The notes: generated by a model from the sequence alone, not told the origin. A stretch of DNA of 64,000 nt from Pseudorhodobacter antarcticus (GCA_945862465.1 CAMAYO010000002.1:1-64000), one strand, 5' to 3'; counted from the stretch's first letter, positions 20,475 to 29,032 are shown. Program-made: numbers and translations.

Positions 20475-21086
20475 TCATGGCACCACCTTGTCTAAGGCCT
20501 GATCGATGTTGGCCAAGATCATGGCGCGCACCGCTTCATGGTCGATGGGCGAGGCGCAGGACAGGCAAGACGCAGCTTTGATCATGACAAGCAGGAAAGA
20601 GGCCGTCGTGGCATAGCGCTGCTGCGCTTGCGGCAGGCTGAGGCCCGTTTCAGCGGCAAAGACGGCAAGGAGGTTGCCTATAACCTCTGTCTCCATCCGT
20701 TGGGCGGCTTGAGCTATTTCGGCGGAATGGCGCGAGGCGGCCTCGATCTCGGTCCAAAGGGCCTGATCGTCGGCGCAATCTTGGCCCTGAACCCGCGTCC
20801 GGATCACGTGGCGCAGGGTGGCCATGGGCTGATCAGAGGTCAGGATCGCCGCGAAATCACGCTGGACCATATCGGCGTCATGTTCGATCAAAGCTTGGAT
20901 GATGGCGGCTTTAGAGGGGAAATAGCGGTAAAAATTGCCCACGCTCATCCCCGCTGCACGGGCCAAATCTTGCATCGATGCACCATCAAAGCCTTTGTCA
21001 ACAAAGGCTTGGCGCACAGATGCCAGAATGCCGGCTGAGCGGATGTCAGCATGGCTTAGACCCGAAGGGCGCAGGGAGACTTGCAT
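20475..21086 (-). CDS. TetR/AcrR family regulator
   Basis: N-terminal HTH ILASVRQAFVDKGFDGASMQDLARAAGMSVGNFYRYFPSKAAI. Confidence 0.95.
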   Translation of the reverse strand: MQVSLRPSGLSHADIRSAGILASVRQAFVDKGFDGASMQDLARAAGMSVGNFYRYFPSKAAIIQALIEHDADMVQRDFAAILTSDQPMATLRHVIRTRVQGQDCADDQALWTEIEAASRHSAEIAQAAQRMETEVIGNLLAVFAAETGLSLPQAQQRYATTASFLLVMIKAASCLSCASPIDHEAVRAMILANIDQALDKVVP

Positions 21087-21106
21087 TCGGTGGGGAGTTC
21101 CGATGT

Positions 21107-21122
21107 GAATGAACGTTCATTC
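21107..21122. promoter_or_regulatory. palindromic TetR-type operator
   Basis: GAATGAACGTTCATTC perfect 16-bp palindrome 21 bp upstream of the TetR start. Confidence 0.75.
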
Positions 21123-21288
21123 GCGGAGATAGACTTATTTTCACAGGCGTCAAGGGGGGATGCTGCGCGCCACTCGGGCCTTGGACCAATGCTTTGGGGG
21201 AGGGCGGTTGCAGGCTGTTTGAGGGGCGTGTATCACCTAAGCCAAGGGCCAAGCCGCCACCGGTGCGGTTCAGGGCAGAGTTTCGGGG

Positions 21289-22563
21289 ATGGAGGCACAC
21301 GTGCGTCGAGTGGTTATCACAGGATTGGGCATGGTCACACCGCTGGCTTGCGGGGTTGAGGCCACTTGGGCGCGTTTGTTGGCGGGAAAATCGGGCGCGG
21401 GGGCGATTACGCGCTTTGACGCCTCTAACGTGATCACGAAATATGCCTGCGAGGTGCCGCGCGGTGATGGCAGCGATGGCACGTTCAATCCCGATGATTG
21501 GATGGAACCCAAGGACCAACGCAAGGTTGACGATTTCATCATCTACGGCATGACGGCGGCGGTGCAAGCCGTGCAGGATTCGGGCTGGGTGCCTGAGACT
21601 GAGGACGACCGCTGCCGCACGGGGGTTATGATTGGCTCTGGCATTGGGGGGCTGACCTCGATCGCGGAGACGGCGGTGCTGATCAAGGAAAAGGGGCCCA
21701 AGCGGGTGTCGCCTTTTTTCATTCCCGGATCGCTGATCAATTTGATTTCGGGGCAGGTGTCGATCCGCTTTGGGTTTAAGGGGCCGAACCATGCGGTGGT
21801 GACGGCCTGTTCGACAGGTGCGCACGCCATTGGCGATGCGGCGCGGTTGATCCAGTGGGGCGATGCGGATGTGATGGTGGCCGGCGGGGCAGAGGCGCCG
21901 ATCTCGGAAATTGGGATTGCGGGCTTTAACGCGTGCAAGGCGCTGTCGACCAAACGGGCGGATGATCCGACCAAAGCGTCACGCCCCTATGATTCAGACC
22001 GCGATGGGTTTGTGATGGGCGAAGGTGCCGGTGTGGTGGTGTTGGAAGAATACGACCACGCCGTGGCGCGCGGGGCCAAGATTTACGCCGAAGTGCTGGG
22101 CTATGGAATGTCGGGCGATGCTTATCACATTACCGCCCCTTCGGAAGATGGCGATGGCGGCTTTAGGTCGATGCAGATGGCGCTGAAGCGGGCGGGGTTG
22201 CAGCCTGCTGATGTCGATTACATCAACGCGCATGGCACCTCGACCATGGCGGATACGATTGAACTGGGCGCGGTAGAGCGGTTGTTGGGCGATGCGGCGG
22301 AAAAGGCTGTGATGTCTTCAACCAAATCCTCGATCGGGCATTTGCTGGGAGCTGCAGGGGCTGTGGAGGCGATTTTCTGCGTGCTGGCTATTCGCGATGG
22401 CATAGCGCCGCCGACGATCAATTTGGACAATCCGGCGGTGACGCCGCGGTTGAACTTGGCGGCGAATGCGCCAGTGAAGCGCACCATTGACGTGGCTTTG
22501 TCGAACTCTTTCGGGTTTGGCGGCACGAATGCCAGCTTGGTTTTGGGCAAGGTTAAAGGCTAA
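21289..22563 (+). CDS. fabF: beta-ketoacyl-ACP synthase II
   Basis: RRVVITGLGMVTPLACG...; TACSTGAHAIGDA active-site Cys; NAHGTST; GTG start at 21301 also possible. Confidence 0.95.
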   Translation: MEAHVRRVVITGLGMVTPLACGVEATWARLLAGKSGAGAITRFDASNVITKYACEVPRGDGSDGTFNPDDWMEPKDQRKVDDFIIYGMTAAVQAVQDSGWVPETEDDRCRTGVMIGSGIGGLTSIAETAVLIKEKGPKRVSPFFIPGSLINLISGQVSIRFGFKGPNHAVVTACSTGAHAIGDAARLIQWGDADVMVAGGAEAPISEIGIAGFNACKALSTKRADDPTKASRPYDSDRDGFVMGEGAGVVVLEEYDHAVARGAKIYAEVLGYGMSGDAYHITAPSEDGDGGFRSMQMALKRAGLQPADVDYINAHGTSTMADTIELGAVERLLGDAAEKAVMSSTKSSIGHLLGAAGAVEAIFCVLAIRDGIAPPTINLDNPAVTPRLNLAANAPVKRTIDVALSNSFGFGGTNASLVLGKVKG

Positions 22564-23726
22564 TGTGGCGGTCTATCGCCTCGAATGCGTTGACGCTGTT
22601 CATCGTTCTGTTTTTGCTGGTGGCGGGGCTTATTGCATGGGGGCAGCGCACCTATGTGGCGCCTGGGCCTTTGGCGCAGACGATTTGCTTTAAGGTGGGC
22701 AAGGGGGCGACGATGAGCGCCGTGAGTGCCGCTTTGCAGCAGCAAGGTGCTGTCAGCGACGCGCGGGTGATGCGGATCGGGGCGGAGTATTCAGGCAAGA
22801 GCGGATTGTTGAAATTCGGCTCGTATCTCGTGATGCCCGGCTCTTCCATTGAGGAGGTTGTGGCGCTGCTGACCACATCGGGGCAGTCGACCTGTGGGCA
22901 GGATGTGAACCTGCGCATTGGCGTGGCGGGGGCGGAAGTGGTGCTGCGGGCCTATGATGCCACAGTGGGCGGCTATGCCGAGGTGGCGAAGTTTGACCCT
23001 GCTGTTGGGCCTGTGCCCCAGGCCTATCTTGACGCGGCGGCGGATGCGGATTTGCGCTGGCGGGTGACTTTGGCTGAGGGCGTGACATCTTGGCAGGTGG
23101 TGGAATCGCTGAAACTGGCTGATTTTCTGACCGGTGATCTGAAAGCTGTCCCGCTGGAGGGCGCATTGGCCCCTGGATCTTATGAGGTGGGAAAAGGTTT
23201 TGAACGCAAAGCCTTGGTGGACGAAATGCAAGCAGATCAAGCGGCGATCTTGGCCGAGTTGTGGGCCAAACGGGCGGATGGCTTGCCTTATGCCTCGCCC
23301 GAAGAGGCCATGATCATGGCGTCGATCATCGAGAAAGAAACCGGGATCGCTTCGGAGCGGGGCAAGGTGGCTTCGGTGTTTTTAAACCGCTTGGCGGAAG
23401 GGATGAAGCTGCAGACGGATCCGACGGTGATTTACGGCGTCACGAAGGGGCAGGGCGTGTTGGGGCGCGGGTTGAAGGCGAGTGAGCTGAAGAAGGAGAC
23501 GCCTTGGAACACCTATGTGATTGCGGGGCTGCCCGTCACGCCTATCTGCAATCCGGGCCGAGAGGCGATTTCCGCGGCGCTGCAGCCAGAGGCTACGGAA
23601 TTTACATATTTTGTTGCCGATGGCACGGGGGGGCATGCCTTTGCCTCTACCTTGGCGGATCATAACAAGAATGTTGCCAAATACCGTGCGATTGAGGCGG
23701 CGGCCAAGGATGCGGCAGGCAACTGA
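22563..23726 (+). CDS. mltG: endolytic transglycosylase MltG
   Basis: EEAMIMASIIEKETGIASERGKVASVFLNRLAEGMKLQTDPTVIYG. Confidence 0.95.
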   Translation: MWRSIASNALTLFIVLFLLVAGLIAWGQRTYVAPGPLAQTICFKVGKGATMSAVSAALQQQGAVSDARVMRIGAEYSGKSGLLKFGSYLVMPGSSIEEVVALLTTSGQSTCGQDVNLRIGVAGAEVVLRAYDATVGGYAEVAKFDPAVGPVPQAYLDAAADADLRWRVTLAEGVTSWQVVESLKLADFLTGDLKAVPLEGALAPGSYEVGKGFERKALVDEMQADQAAILAELWAKRADGLPYASPEEAMIMASIIEKETGIASERGKVASVFLNRLAEGMKLQTDPTVIYGVTKGQGVLGRGLKASELKKETPWNTYVIAGLPVTPICNPGREAISAALQPEATEFTYFVADGTGGHAFASTLADHNKNVAKYRAIEAAAKDAAGN

Positions 23727-23790
23727 GGTGTGTGTTAAAATTTGGTAAAGGCAACGCGCGCTAACACGCTGATACCAAACGTTTTTTAAA

Positions 23791-23819
23791 TTGACTTTGC
23801 GTCCGCTTGGGTCTATAGA
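23791..23819 (+). promoter_or_regulatory. candidate sigma70-type promoter upstream of GTA g1
   Basis: TTGACT-N17-TATAGA. Confidence 0.6.
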
Positions 23820-23844
23820 TCTGGGCATGCTGGAAGAGGTGGGT

Positions 23845-23876
23845 AAGCGGCACAGGGCAACCTGTGGCCGCTTTTT
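23845..23876 (+). terminator. intrinsic-terminator-like hairpin between GTA promoter and g1
   Basis: AAGCGGC ACAGG-GCAA-CCTGT G GCCGCTTTTT (12 bp stem with one bulge, GCAA loop, U-run). Confidence 0.7.
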
Positions 23877-23915
23877 CATTTCCCGGCCAACCGGAGGGGG
23901 CAGGGTTGAGCAGGC

Positions 23916-24239
23916 ATGACAATACACCACGTGGCCGAAGATGACGGCTCTGTCGATCTGGCAGAGGTGACCGAAAGCCTGTTGCGAGATGCGGCCGAGG
24001 AATTGGCGCGGGTGCTAAAGAAAATCCGCGCGGGAGAGATGGAAGAGGTCAAAGCCACGCCGGCTTTTACCCGTAACGTGAAAGACGCGTTCGAACTGGT
24101 TCAGTTGGAAAGGAGCCGTTTTGATAAACTCCGCAAACAGGTTGCCGGGACTGTCGGAACCCGAGAGCTGGACTTTGACGCCGCACGCCTTGAAATCGGG
24201 CGCAGGCTGGCTCGCCTCCGCGACGCAAGCGCAGGTTGA
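23916..24239 (+). CDS. GTA g1, small terminase-like protein
   Basis: 107 aa immediately upstream of terminase; position and length fit RcGTA g1; ARLEIGRRLARLRD tail. Confidence 0.75.
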   Translation: MTIHHVAEDDGSVDLAEVTESLLRDAAEELARVLKKIRAGEMEEVKATPAFTRNVKDAFELVQLERSRFDKLRKQVAGTVGTRELDFDAARLEIGRRLARLRDASAG

Positions 24240-25539
24240 CGGGTTTCTGGCGGGGTTAAGCGAGAACGCTTTGCTCGCTTTGCCTTGGATGTTCGAATTC
24301 TGGGCGCTGCCGCATCAGATAGCGCCTGACGGCGCATGGAAAACCTGGGTGATTATGGGCGGGCGCGGGGCGGGGAAGACTCGCGCTGGGGCGGAATGGG
24401 TGCGTGCGCAGGTGGAGGGGGCTTTGCCAGCGGGTGCGGGCAGGGCCAAGCGCATCGCACTGGTGGGCGAGACGGTCGATCAGGTGCGCGAGGTGATGGT
24501 GTTTGGCGAGAGCGGGATTTTGGCCTGCTCTCCGCCCGACCGGCGGCCAGAGTGGCAAGCGGGGCGGCGGCAGTTGGTTTGGCCCAACGGAGCTGTCGCG
24601 CAGGTATTCTCGGCCCATGATCCAGACAGTTTGCGCGGGCCGCAGTTTGATGCGGCTTGGGTCGATGAGCTGGCCAAGTGGAAAAAGGGGCAAGAGACCT
24701 GGGATATGCTGCAATTTGCCCTGCGCTTGGGGGATAACCCGCAGCAAGTTGTCACCACCACGCCGCAGAATGTGGAGGTGTTGAAGGCGATTATGAAGAA
24801 CCCTTCGACGGTCAGCACCCATGCGCCGACGGCGGCGAATAAGGCCTATCTGGCCAAGAGCTTCCTTGAAGAGGTGACGGCGCGCTATGCGGGGCGGTCT
24901 TTGGGCTTGCAGGAATTGGACGGGCTGTTGGTGGAGGATCTGGAGGGGGCCTTGTGGCAAAGGCTGGCTTTGGATGCTTACCGCGTTGACGCTGCCGCTG
25001 TTGGGCCGTTTGGGCGGATTGTGGTGGCGGTGGACCCGCCTGTGACGGGCACCAAAGGGTCGGATGCTTGCGGGATTGTGGTGGTGGGGGCTTTCACCGA
25101 AGGCCCGCCGCAGTCTTGGCGAGCGGTGGTGTTAGAGGATGCCAGTGTCACCGGCGCTTCGCCCGACCAATGGGCGCGGGCGGCGGTGGCGGCTATGGAG
25201 CGGCACGGGGCGGACCGCTTGGTGGTGGAAGTGAACCAAGGCGGGGATATGGTGGAAAGCGTGGTGCGGCAGGTGGACCCGCTGGTGGCGCTGCGCAAGG
25301 TGCACGCGACACGCGGCAAGAATCTGCGCGCCGAGCCTGTGGCGGCGTTATACGAGCAGGGGCGCGTGGCCCATGTGGCGGGATTGGGCAAGCTGGAGGA
25401 CCAAATGTGCCTGATGACGCGGTCGGGGTATCAGGGCAAGGGATCGCCCGATCGGTTGGATGCGCTGGTATGGGCGCTGACGGATTTGATTTTGGATGCG
25501 GCCTCGGCCTATCGGCGGCCGCAGGTGCGGGGGCTTTAG
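24121..25539 (+). CDS. GTA g2, large terminase
   Basis: VIMGGRGAGKTRAGAEWVR Walker A, FDAAWVDELAKWK Walker B, nuclease VAVDPPVTGT; TTG start with AAAGGAG upstream. Confidence 0.93.
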   Translation: MINSANRLPGLSEPESWTLTPHALKSGAGWLASATQAQVDGFLAGLSENALLALPWMFEFWALPHQIAPDGAWKTWVIMGGRGAGKTRAGAEWVRAQVEGALPAGAGRAKRIALVGETVDQVREVMVFGESGILACSPPDRRPEWQAGRRQLVWPNGAVAQVFSAHDPDSLRGPQFDAAWVDELAKWKKGQETWDMLQFALRLGDNPQQVVTTTPQNVEVLKAIMKNPSTVSTHAPTAANKAYLAKSFLEEVTARYAGRSLGLQELDGLLVEDLEGALWQRLALDAYRVDAAAVGPFGRIVVAVDPPVTGTKGSDACGIVVVGAFTEGPPQSWRAVVLEDASVTGASPDQWARAAVAAMERHGADRLVVEVNQGGDMVESVVRQVDPLVALRKVHATRGKNLRAEPVAALYEQGRVAHVAGLGKLEDQMCLMTRSGYQGKGSPDRLDALVWALTDLILDAASAYRRPQVRGL

Positions 25540-25600
25540 GGGGCCCAAGAAGCGGGGGGCCAGCCCCCTAGCCCGGCCACGGGCCGGGCGTTCTTCGCGG

Positions 25601-25623
25601 AAATCCTCCACTGGAGGATTTTT
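25601..25623 (+). terminator. terminator-like hairpin between g2 and g3
   Basis: AAATCCTCC-ACT-GGAGGATTT followed by TT; preceded by two more GC hairpins (25555-25568, 25571-25589). Confidence 0.65.
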
Positions 25624-25640
25624 GATCGCTCATCACCCCC

Positions 25641-25673
25641 GGGATATTTGAGCACGTATGAAAGGGGGGGCCG
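25641..25673 (+). repeat. intergenic repeat motif, copy 1
   Basis: GGGATATTTGAGCACGTATGAAAGGGGGGGCCG; 31/33 identical to 49635..49667. Confidence 0.85.
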
Positions 25674-25755
25674 CTTGGGGCGGTCCTTTGCACCGTTGCG
25701 GCCTTTGGGCGCGCGGGCGGTGAAACTTTGCCCGTAGCAAACAGGGAGAGGCGCA

Positions 25756-26928
25756 ATGGTCTTTGGGTTTTTGAAGCGGGGGCCGCAGGTTGGGGTGGAG
25801 CACAAAGCCTCGGCCGTGGGGCGGGTGGTGGCTTGGGGGTCATCGGGGCGGGTGGCCTGGAGCCCGCGCGATGCGGTGTCTTTGACCAAGACGGGGTTTT
25901 TGAACAATCCCATCGGGTTTCGCGCGGTCAAGGTGATTTCAGAAGCGGCGGCGGCTTTGCCTTTGGTTTTGCAAGATGCCAAGGCGCGGTATGATCTGCA
26001 CCCTGTCTGGGATTTGATCCGCAAGCCCAATGGCGCGCAGGGTCGGGCGGAGTTGTTCGAGGCGATCTATGGCTATCTGCTGCTAACCGGCAACGCCTAT
26101 GTGGAAGCGGTGGCTGGCACGGGGGCTTTGCCCGCAGAGTTGCACGTTCTACGCTCGGACCGCATGAACGTGGTGCCGGGCGCAGATGGCTGGCCTGCGG
26201 CTTATGATTATGTGGTGGGCGGGCGCACGCACCGCTTTGGGCTTGGCGAGGGGGCAGCGCCCATTTGCCACATCAAGACCTTTCATCCGCAAGACGATCA
26301 TTATGGGCTGTCGCCCCTGCACGCCGCTGCGGTGGCTTTGGATGTGCATGGGTCGGCGGCGAGTTGGTCAAAGGCGCTGCTGGACAATGCCGCGCGGCCT
26401 TCGGGCGCAATGGTCTTTAGGGGGGCGGATGGGCAGGGCACGCTGACGGCCGAGCAATACGAGCGCCTGGTGGGCGAGATTGAAAGCCACCATCAGGGCG
26501 CGCGCAATGCGGGGCGGCCTATGCTGTTGGAGGGGGGCTTGGATTGGAAGCCTATGGGGTTCTCTCCCTCCGACATGGAGTTTCAGAAAACCAAGGAGGC
26601 TGCGGCGCGCGATATTGCCATCGCCTTTGGCGTGCCGCCGATGCTGATGGGGATACCGGGTGATGCGACCTATGCCAATTATCAAGAGGCCAACCGTGCC
26701 TTCTTTCGCCTGACGGTTTTGCCCTTGGCGACACGGGTGACTGCGGCACTTAGCCAGTGGCTGTCGGGGTTTACCGGCGAGCAGATTGAGCTGCGGCCTG
26801 ATCTGGATCAGGTGCCGGCCTTGGCGGGCGAGCGCGATCAGCTTTGGGCGCGGGTGGGGGCGGCGGATTTCCTGAGCCAAGATGAAAAGCGCTCGCTCTT
26901 GGGTTTGCAGCCTGGGGCTGCGGTATGA
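25756..26928 (+). CDS. GTA g3, HK97-family portal protein
   Basis: 390 aa; NPIGFRAVKVISEAAAALPLVL, SPLHAAAVALDVH, GVPPMLMGIPGDATYANYQEANRAFF. Confidence 0.95.
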   Translation: MVFGFLKRGPQVGVEHKASAVGRVVAWGSSGRVAWSPRDAVSLTKTGFLNNPIGFRAVKVISEAAAALPLVLQDAKARYDLHPVWDLIRKPNGAQGRAELFEAIYGYLLLTGNAYVEAVAGTGALPAELHVLRSDRMNVVPGADGWPAAYDYVVGGRTHRFGLGEGAAPICHIKTFHPQDDHYGLSPLHAAAVALDVHGSAASWSKALLDNAARPSGAMVFRGADGQGTLTAEQYERLVGEIESHHQGARNAGRPMLLEGGLDWKPMGFSPSDMEFQKTKEAAARDIAIAFGVPPMLMGIPGDATYANYQEANRAFFRLTVLPLATRVTAALSQWLSGFTGEQIELRPDLDQVPALAGERDQLWARVGAADFLSQDEKRSLLGLQPGAAV

Positions 26929-27167
26929 CGGCGCGGCGGGCAGAGGGGTCGCGGTACCTTTACGAGGGGTTCGATGCCACGTCGATGCGGCTGGAGGCCA
27001 GCGAGCGGGTGGCAGAGGAACGCTGGTCAGGCTTGGAGTTTCGTCTTGGCCAGATCGACGCCGCCCTAGAGCGGTTGGAAAAGCGCATCTGGGTGGGGGT
27101 TTACGGCGTGGCGGCCTTTTTACTCAGCCAGATGGCCGAGGCGATTATTACGGCTGCAACCAAATGA
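26925..27167 (+). CDS. GTA g3.5-like small protein
   Basis: 80 aa, ATGA overlap with g3 and with g4; C-terminal TM segment. Confidence 0.7.
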   Translation: MTARRAEGSRYLYEGFDATSMRLEASERVAEERWSGLEFRLGQIDAALERLEKRIWVGVYGVAAFLLSQMAEAIITAATK

Positions 27168-27175
27168 GGGACCAG

Positions 27176-27736
27176 ATGTGGAGCATTCCAGGCGCGCCAG
27201 AGCGCAAGTTTCTAAAGGCTGAGGGGCCTGCGTTGCAGGTCACGGATGGCGCGGTGATTTCGGGCTATGCCAGCTTGTTTGGCGCGAAGGACCAAGGCGG
27301 GGATATTGTGCAAAGGGGGGCCTATGCGGCGAGTTTGGCGGCTACGGCCAAGGCGGGGCGGGGAATTAAGATGCTGTGGCAGCACGACCCCGCTCAGCCC
27401 ATTGGCGTGTGGGACGAGGTGCGCGAGGATGCGACCGGTCTGTTCGTCAAGGGGCGCATTCTGACGGACGTGGAAAAGGGCCGCGAGGCGGTGGCACTGC
27501 TTGCGGCGGGGGCGATTGACGGGTTGTCGATTGGCTACCGGACCGTAAAGGCGCAGCGCGATGGCAAGGGGCAGCGGCTGTTGGCGGAAGTGGAGTTGTG
27601 GGAAGTGTCACTCGTGACCTTTCCTATGCTGCCCGAGGCGCGGGTATCGGCCAAAAGCGACGCGCTGGATGACGAGGTTTGGGGCGCCTTGGCCGCAGCC
27701 TTTGAAGCGGTGCGGGTGAGTTTGGCCGTGCGCTGA
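27176..27736 (+). CDS. GTA g4, HK97-family prohead protease
   Basis: GAVISGYASLFGAKDQGGDIVQRGAYA...MLWQHDPAQPIGVWDEV...EVSLVTFPMLPEA; alternative ATG at 27164. Confidence 0.92.
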   Translation: MWSIPGAPERKFLKAEGPALQVTDGAVISGYASLFGAKDQGGDIVQRGAYAASLAATAKAGRGIKMLWQHDPAQPIGVWDEVREDATGLFVKGRILTDVEKGREAVALLAAGAIDGLSIGYRTVKAQRDGKGQRLLAEVELWEVSLVTFPMLPEARVSAKSDALDDEVWGALAAAFEAVRVSLAVR

Positions 27737-27772
27737 AGGCGCAACATTTCAAGCAAATCTAGGGAGAAGGAT

Positions 27773-28969
27773 ATGACCGAGACGAAGGCTCGGGCCGGGG
27801 AAGAACACCCTGCGCCCAAGACGGCTGTGGCAGAGGCGAAAGCTGCCGTGGCGGGATTTCTGAACGCCTTCAAGGGCTTTCAGGACGATGTGAAGACCTC
27901 ATTTCAACAGCAAGAAGAGCGAATGACCATGTTGGACCGCAAAACCATGACCTATGCCCGCCCCGCTTTGTCGACGGCGGTTGAAGACGATCTGTCGCAT
28001 AAAAATGCCCTTGCGGCCTATTTGCGCACCGGCGATGACGACGGGCTGCGCGGATTGACCCTTGAGGGTAAGGCGATGTCGACGGCTGTTTCGGCGGATG
28101 GCGGGTATTTGGTGAATCCGCAGATGTCGGACACTATACAGTCGATGCTGTCTTCCACCGCATCTTTGCGCGCCTTGGCCAATGTGGTGCAGGTGGATGC
28201 CACGACCTATGACGTGATCGTGGACAACAGCGATGTCGGGTCGGGGTGGCAATCGGAGCTTTCGACGCTTTCGGAAACGTCCTCGCCCAATATCAACCGC
28301 ATCTCGATCAAGTTGAACGATCTGTCGGCGATGCCTAAGGCCAGCCAGCGTTTGCTGGACGATGCGGCGTTTGATGTGGAAAGCTGGCTAAGCCAGAAGA
28401 TCGCCACGCGCTTTATTCGCGCCGAGGCTTCGGCCTTTATCAATGGCACGGGGGTGGATCAGCCCAAGGGGATCATGCTGCCTGCCAAGGTGGCGAATGC
28501 GTCTTGGGCTTGGGGCAGTCTGGGCTATGTGGCGACGGGGGCTGCGAGCGATTTTGCCAGCTCTAACCCGCTCGATTGCCTTGTGACTTTGGTTTACGCG
28601 CTGGCAGCCGATTATCGGGCCAATGCGGCGTTTGTCATGAATTCGAAAACTGCCGGCGCGGTGCGCAAGTTCAAGGACACTGTCGGTCGCTTTTTGTGGA
28701 CGGATTCGCTGACGGCGGGGCAGCCGGCTACGTTGATGGGCTACCGTGTGCTGGTGTCGGAAGACATGCCGGATGTGGGGGCGAATGCCTATCCGATCGC
28801 CTTTGGCGATTTTGGTGCGGGCTATACGATTGCCGAACGCCCTGATCTGCGCATTCTGCGCGACCCCTTCTCGGCCAAGCCCAATGTGCTGTTCTACGCA
28901 TCTAAGCGCGTGGGCGGTGACGTGACGGATTACGCGGCTATCAAGCTGTTGAAAGTGGCAGTGTCCTAA
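27773..28969 (+). CDS. GTA g5, HK97-family major capsid protein
   Basis: 398 aa; coiled-coil N-terminus, GGYLVNPQMSDTIQSML, INGTGVDQPKGI. Confidence 0.95.
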   Translation: MTETKARAGEEHPAPKTAVAEAKAAVAGFLNAFKGFQDDVKTSFQQQEERMTMLDRKTMTYARPALSTAVEDDLSHKNALAAYLRTGDDDGLRGLTLEGKAMSTAVSADGGYLVNPQMSDTIQSMLSSTASLRALANVVQVDATTYDVIVDNSDVGSGWQSELSTLSETSSPNINRISIKLNDLSAMPKASQRLLDDAAFDVESWLSQKIATRFIRAEASAFINGTGVDQPKGIMLPAKVANASWAWGSLGYVATGAASDFASSNPLDCLVTLVYALAADYRANAAFVMNSKTAGAVRKFKDTVGRFLWTDSLTAGQPATLMGYRVLVSEDMPDVGANAYPIAFGDFGAGYTIAERPDLRILRDPFSAKPNVLFYASKRVGGDVTDYAAIKLLKVAVS

Positions 28970-28977
28970 ACGGCCAA

Positions 28978-29009
28978 GCGCGCGGGTCGTAGGGCCCGCG
29001 CGCCTTTTT
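28978..29009 (+). terminator. intrinsic-terminator-like hairpin directly after the major capsid gene
   Basis: GCGCGCGGG-TCGTAGGG-CCCGCGCGC then CTTTTT; perfect 9-bp stem. Confidence 0.75.
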
Positions 29010-29032
29010 GCAATGCGGCTTGGGAGAGTGAC

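Noticed and set aside
23733-23750. CtrA-like half sites (TTAA-N7-TAAA) and GTGTTA...TAACAC arms upstream of the GTA promoter
   Set aside because: Imperfect match to TTAA-N7-TTAA and short arms; too weak to call without comparison, though worth including in promoter alignments
26882-27163. N-terminal extension of the prohead protease ORF
   Set aside because: Overlaps g3 and g3.5 in another frame; protease homology begins at about 27176
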